The notes under the pieces were generated by a model. That model worked only from the letters and a program-made list of their open reading frames with translations. It ran no database searches and was not told the origin of the DNA. This document shows positions 1-8,133 of a stretch of DNA of 37,962 nucleotides, piece by piece. Each line of letters starts with the position of its first letter. The first letter of the stretch is position 1. A program made the position numbers and the translations under genes. Source of the stretch: Verrucomicrobiales bacterium (GTDB lineage Bacteria; Verrucomicrobiota; Verrucomicrobiia; Verrucomicrobiales; DEV007); contig JABSSQ010000103.1 of the NCBI GenBank assembly GCA_013213905.1, positions 1 through 37,962 on the forward strand, written 5' to 3'.

Positions 1-2
1 CC

Positions 3-239
3 CAGATTGGATACCTCAAGTTGATCGACCCCGGCTACACCGACTATGTCGTCGGGGAAATTGGTAAATACTATGAGGGAGCCGGGCTGAGTGCGGATGA
101 AATGACTCAGATCGAGGAAGGAGCCCGCAAGACTTATGGATTCACCAGTTGTCTGCTTCATGCCGGGCTGGGTGCATTTTTTACAGGCATCATTTCGACT
201 TTTATTATCGTGGCTTTCCGGCTGCGCCTTCGCCGATGA
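3..239 (+). CDS. DUF4199 domain protein, C-terminal part (5' truncated by window edge)
   Basis: The reading frame is open from the first bases of the window to a TGA at 237-239, so only the last 78 residues of a longer gene are present; the ATG at 21 is probably internal. The visible part begins with a YLKLIDPGY-type segment, continues with a charged helix, and ends with one hydrophobic membrane segment followed by a basic RLRLRR tail. This is the usual ending of DUF4199 inner-membrane proteins, whose function is unknown. The stop overlaps the ATG of the next gene by ATGA, which suggests translational coupling. The family call rests on the C-terminus only. Confidence 0.6.
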   Translation, partial: QIGYLKLIDPGYTDYVVGEIGKYYEGAGLSADEMTQIEEGARKTYGFTSCLLHAGLGAFFTGIISTFIIVAFRLRLRR

Positions 240-814
240 AGTTATCCCGTAAACAGGTGGTGGCTGCGGCCGCCGTGCTTTTGATTGTTCCGGCGATCGG
301 CTGGTTCTTGATGGTGTCCTTCGGTCTGGTGGCCCGTCCCGGGGAAAAATTGGCGCCGCCTTTCAATATGTCCGACCGCATCGCGACGATTGAGGTCGTG
401 GAGAGTGGAGAGGGCGATTTGAGAGCCCGGTTCGATGGTTGGAAGGAAGGCGATCCTCAATTGTCAGGCGAAGAGTTCTTACGCGAACTGTATGCCCGAA
501 CCCGCGATCTGCCTCGAGTTTACAAGTGGCTGGACGTCACTTCGATGGCCGGTGTGCTGTGGGTGTTGTTCGGATTTGTTGGTCAGGCCGTGTTCATGGG
601 GCGAATGATGGCTCAGTGGTATGCGAGCGAAAAGGCGCAGAGTTCCGTAGTGCCGCCGATCTTCTGGTGGTTGAGTCTCCTCGGATCTTCCATGCTGATG
701 GTCTATTTCATCTGGCGAAAAGAGATCGTGGGATTTCTCGGTCAAAGCACCGGCTGGTTCATCTACATCCGTAATCTCTGGTTTATATACGGTAAGAAGT
801 CGGGGGATAAATGA
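236..814 (+). CDS. Lipid A biosynthesis N-terminal-domain (LAB_N) membrane protein
   Basis: A 192-residue protein. The ATG at 236 was preferred over an upstream in-frame start at 149 because it overlaps the preceding stop (ATGA) and is followed at once by a basic N-terminus and a membrane helix (residues about 6-28). A hydrophilic region, probably extracytoplasmic, follows (about 35-95). The C-terminal half resembles the LAB_N domain: a GQAVFMGR...QWYASEK stretch, SVVPPIFWWLSLLG, then a FIYIRNLW ending. LAB_N domains occur alone or beside lipid A and glycolipid enzymes; their biochemical role is not settled, so involvement in envelope lipids is inferred. It overlaps the next gene by 4 bases. 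Confidence 0.78.
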   Translation: MKLSRKQVVAAAAVLLIVPAIGWFLMVSFGLVARPGEKLAPPFNMSDRIATIEVVESGEGDLRARFDGWKEGDPQLSGEEFLRELYARTRDLPRVYKWLDVTSMAGVLWVLFGFVGQAVFMGRMMAQWYASEKAQSSVVPPIFWWLSLLGSSMLMVYFIWRKEIVGFLGQSTGWFIYIRNLWFIYGKKSGDK

Positions 815-1191
815 GCTCCGAAAACGAGAGGCCAAATTTCCGAGAATCGAGGATTCCAACACGGTTGGCACCGGCCGCGGATGTGACAGAGGAGGAGTAT
901 CAGGTAGCTCGCATCCACCAGGGACTGGTGTTGCTGACGACCGGAATCGGGATTTTTGTTGGGTGGCTGATGTTCCACCAAAAGTGGGTTGTGATATCCA
1001 TCCCGATTCCAGGGCCTTTTACAAGTCCCGCGATTTTCGGGGTGGTGTTCCACGTAGCGGCGAGATACTGTTTTTCCAAGGCCTCTGAGTTGAAGACAGC
1101 GAGACTTCGGATGTATCCGGAATACAAACGCTTCAAGGTCGCCAGTGAAGCTTTTGCCAGAGATGCCGAAGAGAATTCAAATCATCCTTGA
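811..1191 (+). CDS. Small two-helix membrane protein of unknown function
   Basis: A 126-residue protein whose ATG overlaps the stop of the LAB_N gene (ATGA at 811-814). An N-terminal soluble segment of about 35 residues precedes two hydrophobic stretches (about 38-55 and 62-85), then a basic, charged C-terminal tail. I recognise no family. The tight overlap with neighbours suggests one operon from the window edge to 1421 and therefore a membrane-associated role, which is inference from position only. Confidence 0.65.
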   Translation: MSSENERPNFRESRIPTRLAPAADVTEEEYQVARIHQGLVLLTTGIGIFVGWLMFHQKWVVISIPIPGPFTSPAIFGVVFHVAARYCFSKASELKTARLRMYPEYKRFKVASEAFARDAEENSNHP

Positions 1192-1193
1192 GA

Positions 1194-1421
1194 ATGAAAA
1201 CGATTGCCCGTTTCACGACGCTCGAAGAAGCCCAGATTGCCAAGCTGACCCTGGGGGCTGCCGGGATCGAGGCCTTTATTCCCGACGAGATGAGTGCCGG
1301 AGTCGCTCCTATGTTTTTTGTGAATAAGCCAGGAGTGCGGTTGCAAGTTGTCGAAGCGGATGAGGCGGCAGCGCAGACTGTTCTCGACGGCAATATTGAA
1401 GATGCTGGCGAGTCTTCGTGA
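1194..1421 (+). CDS. DUF2007-like small protein
   Basis: A 75-residue protein beginning MKTIARFTTLEEAQIAK. The layout (short beta strand, helix entered at EEAQIAKLTLGAAGI, beta strand EAFIPDE, then GVRLQVVEADEAAAQTVL) resembles DUF2007 domains, small ferredoxin-like folds sometimes called putative signal-transducing proteins; no reaction is known. The ATG at 1194 starts 2 bases after the previous stop. An in-frame TTG at 1188 would overlap that stop and cannot be excluded. It is the last gene of the apparent operon. Confidence 0.6.
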   Translation: MKTIARFTTLEEAQIAKLTLGAAGIEAFIPDEMSAGVAPMFFVNKPGVRLQVVEADEAAAQTVLDGNIEDAGESS

Positions 1422-1472
1422 TAGTTGGGTTGGCATCTGCCTGAGCTGCGATGCCCCGGGTAGCGGCGGTTG

Positions 1473-1532
1473 CTGCCAGATTAGAGTAGACTTCAGTGCT
1501 CGACTGCCAGATTAGGGTGGACTCAGTGCTCG
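1473..1532. repeat. Imperfect tandem duplication, two units of about 30 bp
   Basis: Positions 1473-1502 and 1504-1532 are near copies, each starting CTGCCAGATTAG and ending CAGTGCTCG, separated by one base. They differ at two A/G positions and by a single-base indel. The repeat lies in the 164-base gap between the DUF2007-like gene and the SYLF gene. No hairpin or coding potential is evident. It may be a local duplication or a paired binding site. Confidence 0.7.
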
Positions 1533-1585
1533 GAATTACTTAATATTTATGGTCAGTTTAGAAATCTGAAATAACTGAAAATCAC

Positions 1586-2308
1586 ATGAAAACCGCATCG
1601 ATCACAATTCAAATGGCCTCGGCTTTGCTCATCGGGGCCATCAGCTTCGGCACCCTCGGCGATCAAGCTGAAGCGCAAATCATCAAAAGAAATCCCGAGA
1701 AACTTGAGACTCGTATTGGCGATCACCGCCTGCGATTTGAGCAGCGACAGCTGCGTCAAGGACAGGCGATTCCGGCACAGGTGCTGGCCAATGCCAAGGG
1801 AATCGTGATCATGCATCATTTCCGGGCCGGATTTGGTGTCAGTGCCGATCTTGGTGGAGGTGTTGCCATGGTCCGCAAGGCAGACGGCAAGTGGTGTGCG
1901 CCCGCTTTTGTTTCGATCGGGAAAGGCGCGATCGGACCTATGGTAGGCGCTGATGAGTCTGTGACGATTCTCTGCCTGATGACTGATGAGAGCCTTCGGC
2001 TTCTCAAGGGCGGAGGTGCTGGTGGTGCCGGAGTCAATCTCGAGGCGGTTGCCGGGCCACTTGATGCTGGAGGCGATATTGGAACCGTGTCAGCACGTCA
2101 GCCGGTGTTGGTTTATTCAAACGCCCGGGGAGCCTTTATCGGTGCTTCGCTCGGTGGCGGTGCTCTTGTTGGTGCCAAGCAGCGAAATGCGGCCCTTTAT
2201 GGTCTGACCATGGAGCAGATCCTTTTTGGTGGCAATGCCAAGATGACGCCTGCAGGCGAGGCACTCGCTATTTCGGTTGATAAGGCAGCGGGCCTCTGGA
2301 AGGAATAA
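1586..2308 (+). CDS. Secreted SYLF/YSC84-domain (lipid-binding) protein
   Basis: A 240-residue protein with a signal peptide (about residues 1-30, ending near QAEA). The rest matches the bacterial SYLF (Ysc84, DUF500) domain: a helix with IPAQVLANAKGIVI, then glycine-rich strands (FGVSADLGGG, GGAGGAGVNLEAVAGPL, FIGASLGGGALVGAK) and a C-terminal helix. SYLF domains bind phosphoinositides in eukaryotes; bacterial exported versions are thought to act at the envelope, but the role is unproven. No clear ribosome-binding site precedes the ATG. The gene stands alone and is closed by a strong terminator at 2337. Confidence 0.85.
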   Translation: MKTASITIQMASALLIGAISFGTLGDQAEAQIIKRNPEKLETRIGDHRLRFEQRQLRQGQAIPAQVLANAKGIVIMHHFRAGFGVSADLGGGVAMVRKADGKWCAPAFVSIGKGAIGPMVGADESVTILCLMTDESLRLLKGGGAGGAGVNLEAVAGPLDAGGDIGTVSARQPVLVYSNARGAFIGASLGGGALVGAKQRNAALYGLTMEQILFGGNAKMTPAGEALAISVDKAAGLWKE

Positions 2309-2336
2309 AAGCGTCCCCAAACCGGTTTATGTCGAG

Positions 2337-2366
2337 AGAGCCGGGGGCAACCCCGGCTCTTTTTTT
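2337..2366 (+). terminator. Rho-independent terminator after the SYLF gene
   Basis: A perfect 10-bp stem (2337-2346 with 2351-2360), a GCAA tetraloop, and a run of seven T from 2360. There is no A tract on the left side, so it should act on plus-strand transcription only. It separates the SYLF gene from the convergent DUF1080 gene, whose stop lies at 2376. Confidence 0.93.
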
Positions 2367-2375
2367 GCCTCAGAC

Positions 2376-3809
2376 TCAGTAGGGAAGCTCGCGAATGTAG
2401 AGGTTTTTGAAGAAGAGTTCGCTCCCGTGGTGTTGAAGCTCAATCTGATCGGCCCGGGGAAGTGGCGTGGTTCTCGTTTTGTCCCAGTAGTTCTCAAGGA
2501 CGGTGCGGTCGACGACCTGCTTACCGTTGAGCCAGATAGAAACGCGGTCTCCGACCATGCGGACGAGGAATGAATTCCACTCTCCCGGCTTTTTATCGGC
2601 ATTGGCGAGGGGACGATTGCTGGCCTGGCGGTTGTTCCAGAGGCCGCCGGATCCGAGGTTTCGCCCGGTGCGATAAGCGGTGACCCAGTCCTCGGAGGCG
2701 GAGGGCGTGGAGCCGTCCTTGGTTCGGGCATCCCACGGGTCCCAGATCTGGATTTGAGGTGTGCCGCGAAGGTAGATCCCGCTGTCAGCACCGGGTGGGA
2801 TCTTGTAGTCGACGTAGAATTCGAAATCGCCGTAGTCTTTATCCGTGCAGAGTGACTGCCCTTTTCCGTCATAGGTCAGGACCCCGTCAACGACGCTCCA
2901 GTGTTCCTTCATGACTTCATCGGCTGCCGCCTGGGCTTCGGTGAGGGCTTTCCCTTTCAGCGCCCGACGCTCGTTCGCGTTCTTGTGGGCGAGGCCTTTC
3001 CAACCCCCGAGATCCTTGCCGTTGAAGAGGGCGGAGAATCCTTTCGGAGCTGTGTTGTCAGGATTGTCCTTCAATATCGGAGGGCTTGGAGCGAAGTCAG
3101 CGACGCGGATGTCCTTGAATTCGACATGATCGCTGTGACCGCAGAACTGGATGTGACCCTGGCGACTCTTCAGTCCGGAGTGTGGTCTGCCATCGAGCGG
3201 CGTGAGCTTGTCGAGGTAGGCGTCGAGAATGACGGCTCCGTTGAGCACCACTTTGACATGGTCCTCGATGCAAATGACCGTCTGCTCATTCCATTCGCCA
3301 ACCGGCTTCAGGTAACCGGTTCTGGCAGGGAAAACCCCGTAGATGGAACCGTGCACCTGCCAGGGCTTGAGCCAGGTCAGTTTTTTTCCGTCTTTGGTCT
3401 CGGAGACATAGCGCTGACCATCATGGTCGAGGATCTGCAGTTCCATGCCGGCATAGGCGGCGTTTTGTCCTGACGGAACACGAATGCCAAGTCCGTTGTT
3501 GCCACTTTCAGTCAGCTTGAACTGGAACTGGAAAACGAAGTCGGAGTATTGCTTTTCGGTTTCCAGGAGTTTGGCGCCCTTTTGGCAGACTAAAACTCCG
3601 TCTTCGACGACATACTTTTCGGTATCGCCCTGCCAACCTGTCAGGTCTTTGCCGTTGAAGAGTGTTTGCCAGTTATCAACCGAACTGAGCCGCTCCAGGG
3701 TGGCCGCGCCTTCGAGCTTGTTGGCATCAGGCTTGGGTTTCTTGTCTTGAGCGGTGAGCGGTAGCGCCAGGATAGAAAAGGCGGCGAAAAAAGCGGGGGC
3801 GAATCTCAT
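2376..3809 (-). CDS. Secreted protein with two DUF1080 (3-keto-disaccharide hydrolase-like) domains
   Basis: A 477-residue protein with a signal peptide ending near LPLTAQ. The start at 3809 was preferred over 3845 because it places a short basic N-terminus before the hydrophobic core. Two DUF1080 domains follow, each opening with an LFNGKDL-GGW or LTGW signature (about residues 50 and 258) and containing DSGIYLRG-like or GLGIRV-like strands. The concanavalin-like fold includes 3-keto-disaccharide hydrolases and is greatly expanded in PVC bacteria. The protein probably binds or cleaves sugars outside the cytoplasm. It is the last gene of the minus-strand stretch, 87 bases after the desuccinylase-like gene. 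Confidence 0.88.
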   Translation of the reverse strand: MRFAPAFFAAFSILALPLTAQDKKPKPDANKLEGAATLERLSSVDNWQTLFNGKDLTGWQGDTEKYVVEDGVLVCQKGAKLLETEKQYSDFVFQFQFKLTESGNNGLGIRVPSGQNAAYAGMELQILDHDGQRYVSETKDGKKLTWLKPWQVHGSIYGVFPARTGYLKPVGEWNEQTVICIEDHVKVVLNGAVILDAYLDKLTPLDGRPHSGLKSRQGHIQFCGHSDHVEFKDIRVADFAPSPPILKDNPDNTAPKGFSALFNGKDLGGWKGLAHKNANERRALKGKALTEAQAAADEVMKEHWSVVDGVLTYDGKGQSLCTDKDYGDFEFYVDYKIPPGADSGIYLRGTPQIQIWDPWDARTKDGSTPSASEDWVTAYRTGRNLGSGGLWNNRQASNRPLANADKKPGEWNSFLVRMVGDRVSIWLNGKQVVDRTVLENYWDKTRTTPLPRADQIELQHHGSELFFKNLYIRELPY

Positions 3810-3896
3810 GCGACCCACTTGAGCGGAACGCCGCCGGTAAGGCAATCACGCGGTTGCGGGGCGGAGAGGTCCCTCTCGGGAACAAGTGACGTTCTG

Positions 3897-4955
3897 CTAG
3901 TGCAGAGGCGCCGTATGTTCCTCCATGATTTCCTCACTGCGCTGGATGTGGGCTTCGGCTTTTTCGGGGTTGTTGGTGGTGGCGATGTGAAAAAGGGCAT
4001 CTCCTTCGTCCACAGTGGCAAGGCGGTTGAACCCGATGACAACCCCGTCAGTCTCCGTTGTCAGCGGAGTCTCACGGCGCCCCAGGGGGTCACCGACGAC
4101 ACCGAGTTTGGTATCCGGTCCGACCGCCTGACCGAGATCGACGTTGTTGGAAAAGAGGCCTCCCTGGGGAGCTCTCAGCCACTGGGTCCCCGTGGCAACC
4201 ACCGTTTTGGATTTGGGCTCCGATTTGCGGCGCGGCGGCGGAAGCATCTCGAGATGCTCCAGCACATTGAAGGTGCCTCTCAGGCCATAGCGAATCGAGG
4301 CAGAATCGAGGCGTCCGGCCTCGCCGGCTTCGTAGAGTAAGGATGGTATCCCGAGTCGCCCGAACTGATAACGGAGGGAGCCCTCTCGCAGGGCGGTTTC
4401 AATGATCACGGGCGGTTTGAATGCCTTGGCGAGCGCCATGCTGTCCGCCTCGGATCCGGTCACACGAATCTGGGGAAGGTTAGGGCGACCGGTGGCGCCG
4501 GCGTGATAATCAATCGCGTAGTCAGACTGGTTGACCACTTCATCAATGAAAGTGGAGGCGAGCCGTCCACCGAGTGATCCCTCGGTGGAGCCGGGGAAGA
4601 GCCGGTTGAGGTCGCGTCGGTCAGGAAGGTATCGACTGCGATTGAGAAAAGCCGGCATGCAGACCACCGGTATGACCAGCAGTGAACCTCGCAGGCTTTG
4701 AAGCCGGCGTGACTTGAGGAGGCGACGGAGAATCTCGACGCCGGTAAGTTCATCACCATGAATTCCGGCAGTGAGGAGAAGGGTGGGGCCGGGCTTGCGA
4801 CCGCGTCTGACATGGACACACATGTCGACGGGTTGATAGTCGAGTTGTGAGCCGACGGTAAGATCGACCACGCCTTTCTTGCCGGGTTTGAAGGACTGCT
4901 TCCCGATGACTAAGGGATCGCTGTAGCTCGCCAGATGAGATTCTGTGTCACTCAC
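3897..4955 (-). CDS. Succinylglutamate desuccinylase/aspartoacylase-family zinc hydrolase (M14-like)
   Basis: A 352-residue protein starting at GTG. Zinc-binding residues of the family are visible: HGDE at residues 66-69 (His66, Glu69) and a third histidine at about 151 in DYHAG. The substrate-binding DLNR motif (115-118) and a probable catalytic Glu in LLYEAGEAG are also present. A beta-rich C-terminal region (about 255-330) is typical of the AstE/AspA-like group. The reaction would be amide hydrolysis of an N-acyl amino acid or a glutamyl-type bond. Its position 46 bases after rimK and near a RimB-type gene matches a recurring arrangement and suggests work in peptide or glutamate-tag metabolism rather than arginine catabolism, for which no other ast gene is present. 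Confidence 0.83.
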   Translation of the reverse strand: MSDTESHLASYSDPLVIGKQSFKPGKKGVVDLTVGSQLDYQPVDMCVHVRRGRKPGPTLLLTAGIHGDELTGVEILRRLLKSRRLQSLRGSLLVIPVVCMPAFLNRSRYLPDRRDLNRLFPGSTEGSLGGRLASTFIDEVVNQSDYAIDYHAGATGRPNLPQIRVTGSEADSMALAKAFKPPVIIETALREGSLRYQFGRLGIPSLLYEAGEAGRLDSASIRYGLRGTFNVLEHLEMLPPPRRKSEPKSKTVVATGTQWLRAPQGGLFSNNVDLGQAVGPDTKLGVVGDPLGRRETPLTTETDGVVIGFNRLATVDEGDALFHIATTNNPEKAEAHIQRSEEIMEEHTAPLH

Positions 4956-5001
4956 CGTATTAGAATGGGCGTTGAGTTATGGTTCCGCAAGAGTGGAATG
5001 C

Positions 5002-5916
5002 CTAGCCCTTGCCGCGAGTTCGGGTGCGGGTTGCCGCCGGCTTGTTGGCATTCTTTTCAATCAGGTCGATGATCATTCCGGCCACGTCTTTCCCGGTTGC
5101 GGTCTCAATTCCTTCCAGACCCGGGGAGGAATTCACCTCCATGACGACAGGGCCGTGGTTGGAGCGTAGCAAATCAACCCCAGCAACGTTGAGGCCCAGG
5201 ATCTTGGCGGCGCGGACCGCGGTGGAGCGTTCCTCCGGCGTGATCTTGGTGACCGAGGCGGTTCCGCCACGGTGAAGGTTGGAACGGAATTCGCCCTCCT
5301 TGGCTTCGCGCTTGATGGAAGCGACCACTTTGCCGCCGACTACGAAGCAACGGATATCAGAGCCTCCGGCTTCCTTGATAAATTCCTGCGCGAGAATGTT
5401 GGCGTTGAGTCCCCGGAAGGCTTCGATAACGGATTCCCCGGCCTTTTTAGTTTCAGCCAGAACCACCCCGACCCCCTGGGTTCCTTCAAGCAGCTTGATG
5501 ACAAGAGGGGCGCCTCCGACCTGCTTGATGAGATGTTCGGCAGCCCTGGGGTCGTGGGCAAAGGTAGTCACCGGCATGCCGATGCCTTTGCGGGCGAGCA
5601 GTTGGAGGCTGCGGAGTTTGTCCCGGGCACGGGTGATGGCAACCGACTCGTTAACCGAGTAGACTCCCATCATCTCAAACTGGCGCACCACGGCGCAGCC
5701 GAAAAAGGTGTAGGTGGCACCGATGCGGGGAATGATGGCGTCGTAACCTTCGAGCTTCTCTTCGCCGAGGTAAATGCTGGGGCGTAGGGAGGTGACCTCC
5801 ATGTGGCACTTCAAGTAGTCGATCACGCGAACATCATGACCGCGTGCGATCCCGGCCTCATAGAGTGAGTTCGTCGAATAGAGTTTCTTGTTACGCGAAA
5901 GGATGGCGATCTTCAT
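5002..5916 (-). CDS. rimK: RimK-type ATP-grasp ligase (ribosomal protein S6 L-glutamate ligase family)
   Basis: A 304-residue protein, the usual RimK length. The N-terminal pre-ATP-grasp domain begins [15 protein letters not shown] and contains [13 protein letters not shown]. The ATP-grasp region carries [17 protein letters not shown] (nucleotide-binding loop), [20 protein letters not shown] and the metal-binding [14 protein letters not shown] near residue 270. In enterobacteria and pseudomonads RimK adds glutamates to the C-terminus of S6; whether S6 is the substrate here cannot be seen. The C-terminus is extended by a basic [13 protein letters not shown] tail. It lies 32 bases after the RimB-like gene. 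Confidence 0.93.
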   Translation of the reverse strand: MKIAILSRNKKLYSTNSLYEAGIARGHDVRVIDYLKCHMEVTSLRPSIYLGEEKLEGYDAIIPRIGATYTFFGCAVVRQFEMMGVYSVNESVAITRARDKLRSLQLLARKGIGMPVTTFAHDPRAAEHLIKQVGGAPLVIKLLEGTQGVGVVLAETKKAGESVIEAFRGLNANILAQEFIKEAGGSDIRCFVVGGKVVASIKREAKEGEFRSNLHRGGTASVTKITPEERSTAVRAAKILGLNVAGVDLLRSNHGPVVMEVNSSPGLEGIETATGKDVAGMIIDLIEKNANKPAATRTRTRGKG

Positions 5917-5948
5917 GGAGGCGCAGGAGGAGGAATAATCAAAACCGT

Positions 5949-6458
5949 CTACTGAAGCACTTTCGGGCGCTGACTCAGCAAGTAGGATGTGCCGGAATTG
6001 ACAACAAAGCGTCCCTTTAGCGCAGTTCTTCCGAGAAGCATCCTGAATTTCATGTTTTTCCGATTGGTGAGGCTGATCTCCGTTTCGAACCGGTGTTCAC
6101 CGATGATGACGGGGAGGGAGATAAAAGGGCGGATTTCCTCTTTGCCTCCGGAATCTCGAACCGATCGATAGCTGGAGAGAGGCAGATCACAGGCAAGGGA
6201 AAAGCTGGGATCGCGGTGCATGGGGTGAGCCTGAAATCGAACCCGCTCGATTCCCTCATTGGACTCATAGATCTCCACTTCAGAACTGTGAAGCGCCGAC
6301 GTGCGAGCCCCGGTGTCGACCTTGGCTTTGATCACGCGAATGTCGAGATCGGGGATGGCGAGGTACTCACGCCATCCGATCTGCGGCAGTTGGGTAGGAG
6401 CGGTTTTCACGCGCCAATGATAAGGTGAAATCGGCGCCGCCCAAACGGATTTTGTCAA
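5949..6458 (-). CDS. rimB: Retropepsin-like protease/RimB-type protein (PF05618 family)
   Basis: A 169-residue protein. The aspartic-protease signature [11 protein letters not shown] places the candidate catalytic Asp at residue 48. A conserved MLLGRTAL stretch follows near residue 140, as in the family once annotated as ATP-dependent zinc proteases. In Pseudomonas the RimB member acts together with RimK, and the gene directly precedes rimK here with a 32-base gap. The first 16 residues look unlike the family; an in-frame GTG at residue 17 (plus-strand 6410) is an alternative start. The gene symbol is transferred from context and motif only. Confidence 0.82.
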   Translation of the reverse strand: MTKSVWAAPISPYHWRVKTAPTQLPQIGWREYLAIPDLDIRVIKAKVDTGARTSALHSSEVEIYESNEGIERVRFQAHPMHRDPSFSLACDLPLSSYRSVRDSGGKEEIRPFISLPVIIGEHRFETEISLTNRKNMKFRMLLGRTALKGRFVVNSGTSYLLSQRPKVLQ

Positions 6459-6514
6459 CGAAAGTCAAAGCTGGCGGGACGAGACATTCTTGCCCCGGAA
6501 ACAAAAGCCCGCAC

Positions 6515-6859
6515 CTATCCCGGAGGCCACTGCATCTGGCGACCGGAGAGAAGGTGGACGTGAAGATGAGGCACGGCTTCGCCTCCGAGTTTTCCGTTGT
6601 TGATCACCAGACGGAATCCTTCGTCGGTGCTGTTGAACCCGAGATCCGCCGCGACTTTTTGCGCGGTGAGGAGCAGGTGACCCAATACGGCTTCATCCTC
6701 GGGCTCGGCTTCGCCTACCCGAGGGATCGGCTTCTTGGGGATGACAAGAATGTGAGTCGGGGCCTGCGGCGAGATGTCTTTGAATGCCAGCGCTCTGTCG
6801 TCCTCGAAAACGATGTCGGCAGGGATCTCTCGGGCGATGATTTTCTCAAAAAGAGTCAT
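6515..6859 (-). CDS. HIT (histidine triad) nucleotide-binding protein, HinT-like
   Basis: A 114-residue protein of typical HinT length. It begins with [19 protein letters not shown] and ends with the histidine triad [11 protein letters not shown] (His98, His100, His102), followed by MQWPPG. HinT proteins hydrolyse purine nucleoside phosphoramidates and aminoacyl-adenylates in the cytoplasm; His100 would be the nucleophile by family analogy. It starts 6 bases after the preceding ATP-cone-like gene, so the two are probably co-transcribed. No residue of the triad is missing. Confidence 0.93.
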   Translation of the reverse strand: MTLFEKIIAREIPADIVFEDDRALAFKDISPQAPTHILVIPKKPIPRVGEAEPEDEAVLGHLLLTAQKVAADLGFNSTDEGFRLVINNGKLGGEAVPHLHVHLLSGRQMQWPPG

Positions 6860-6865
6860 GGCTGA

Positions 6866-7429
6866 TCAGGAAGCGATCATGAAAGTCATCTCCGGACTGA
6901 CAGCTGAGGCGTGGGCCTTGGCCTGGTCGAGGAAGTCTGAGATTTCCTCGTGCAGACTATCGCAGCGTTTGGACCACTTCTTGGTGGCAACGAGGCGTTT
7001 CACACAGGGCTTGATGCCGTGGCACTCAACGCGACTGACGCCACCGTAAGTTGCGGATTGGAGCTGCTCCTGAAGCAGTTGAAAGAAGACGAGTTCGTAT
7101 CCGGTGCCGGCCCGGCGGGCGAGTTCGCTGAGTGAAATGCGAACCGGTGGCGGGGTCTTGTCGATGTTCTCCGCGACATCGGTCAGACCAAACTTGGCGA
7201 GCGTCTTCTCGATGCGCTCAAAAAACTCCTCGGAATCAATCACCGTGCCCTTGTAGTGGTCGGCGAGGAAGCGTTCGACACCCCGCGAGATGTCTTCGGC
7301 GAGCCAGGCCGGAACGTCAGTGCCCTGGGTGGCATTGGTGAGAGTTTCGGTGATCCAGTCTTTCTGGCATAGGGCAAGGCTGGCGGAGCCGATTCGAATG
7401 AACGGGAGCGCCTGTGGGAGTGCGATCAT
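6866..7429 (-). CDS. Protein of unknown function with an ATP-cone-like N-terminal region
   Basis: A 187-residue protein between nrdR and the HIT gene. Residues about 18-85 have the pattern of an ATP-cone: a WITETLTNAT helix, EDISRGVERFLADH, then DSEEFFERIEKTLAKFGLTDVAENI, comparable with the DeIqdlVEkaLmkaG-xx-A part of ATP-cones. The first strand, which normally reads VxKRDG, is not recognisable, so the match is partial. The C-terminal part carries a CHGIKPC pair and a later Cys and may bind metal. Adjacency to nrdR, whose own effector domain is an ATP-cone, suggests nucleotide sensing. This is inference; I know no characterised homologue. Confidence 0.55.
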   Translation of the reverse strand: MIALPQALPFIRIGSASLALCQKDWITETLTNATQGTDVPAWLAEDISRGVERFLADHYKGTVIDSEEFFERIEKTLAKFGLTDVAENIDKTPPPVRISLSELARRAGTGYELVFFQLLQEQLQSATYGGVSRVECHGIKPCVKRLVATKKWSKRCDSLHEEISDFLDQAKAHASAVSPEMTFMIAS

Positions 7430-7516
7430 GGGTTACTTTCTGTGGGAACGGTGGGGCGGTTTCGGTTGAGTCTGTCTGTGAGTGTGTCGTGTCTGTCGGT
7501 CGCGTCGTCTGGAGAA

Positions 7517-8020
7517 TCAGTTCTTCTGCCCGGCTTCGAAAAGATCGGGCTGGAGAACATTGTCGAGAGGGGAATTCTCGAGTGATTCGATGACTTCGCT
7601 GAATTCACCGACGTCCTGGAATTGTCGGTAAACGGAGGCGTAACGAACGAAAGCAACCGGATCGATGTTCTGAAGGCGGGACATCACCTTTGGACCAATC
7701 ATCCGGCTGGGGAGTTCTTTGAGGTTCTCCGATGTCAGTTCGTTAACGATCTCGTCGACAGCGGATTCGAGCACATCCAGGGAAACCGGGCGTTTTTCGC
7801 AGGCCTTGATGAGGCCACTGAGGAGTTTGTCGCGCTTGAAGGGTTCCCGGGTGCCGTCCCGCTTGATGACGAGAATATCGCGTCGTTCGACTTGCTCGTA
7901 GGTGGTGAATCGGTGGCCGCAGTCCAGGCATTCCCGTCTCCGGCGGATGGAAAATCCATCCTTCGAAAGGCGGGAATCGATGACCTTGTCATCTAGACTG
8001 CTACATTTCACACAACGCAT
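7517..8020 (-). CDS. nrdR: NrdR, repressor of ribonucleotide reductase genes
   Basis: A 167-residue protein of normal length. The N-terminal zinc ribbon has Cys3, Cys6, Cys31 and Cys34 (MRCVKC, ECLDCGHRFTTYE) with the basic FSIRRRRE stretch. The ATP-cone begins VIKRDGTREPF (about residue 51) and ends with VAFVRYASVYRQF (about 134). NrdR binds nucleotides through the cone and represses nrd genes at paired NrdR boxes. No ribonucleotide reductase gene is in the window. Three box-like sites lie directly upstream (8062-8149), suggesting autoregulation. The C-terminal extension of about 30 residues is acidic. Confidence 0.97.
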   Translation of the reverse strand: MRCVKCSSLDDKVIDSRLSKDGFSIRRRRECLDCGHRFTTYEQVERRDILVIKRDGTREPFKRDKLLSGLIKACEKRPVSLDVLESAVDEIVNELTSENLKELPSRMIGPKVMSRLQNIDPVAFVRYASVYRQFQDVGEFSEVIESLENSPLDNVLQPDLFEAGQKN

Positions 8021-8061
8021 GCTTCGAGCGTGTCATTTTTGCGACGCTGGGCTCAGAATTG

Positions 8062-8077
8062 CAACAAGATGTAGGGG
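8062..8077. promoter_or_regulatory. NrdR-box-like site 1 (weakest)
   Basis: CAACAAGATGTAGGGG matches the general NrdR consensus ACACwATATATwGTGT at about 10 of 16 positions when read on the minus strand. It shares a 17-base segment with site 3, differing at one base. Its centre is 32 bp from that of site 2, about three helical turns, a spacing known for paired NrdR boxes. Confidence 0.5.
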
Positions 8078-8093
8078 TGTCAACGCCAAAACA

Positions 8094-8109
8094 CCACAAT
8101 ATATTGGTT
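8094..8109. promoter_or_regulatory. NrdR-box-like site 2 (best match)
   Basis: CCACAATATATTGGTT matches the published NrdR consensus ACACwATATATwGTGT at about 13 of 16 positions and has a perfect CAATATATTG palindromic core. It lies 74 bases upstream of the nrdR start. The downstream flank of this intergenic region is the 3' end of a convergently unrelated, same-strand gene, so nrdR is the only obvious target. Confidence 0.7.
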
Positions 8110-8133
8110 TTTGAGCCCGAAAATGGCCCTCGA

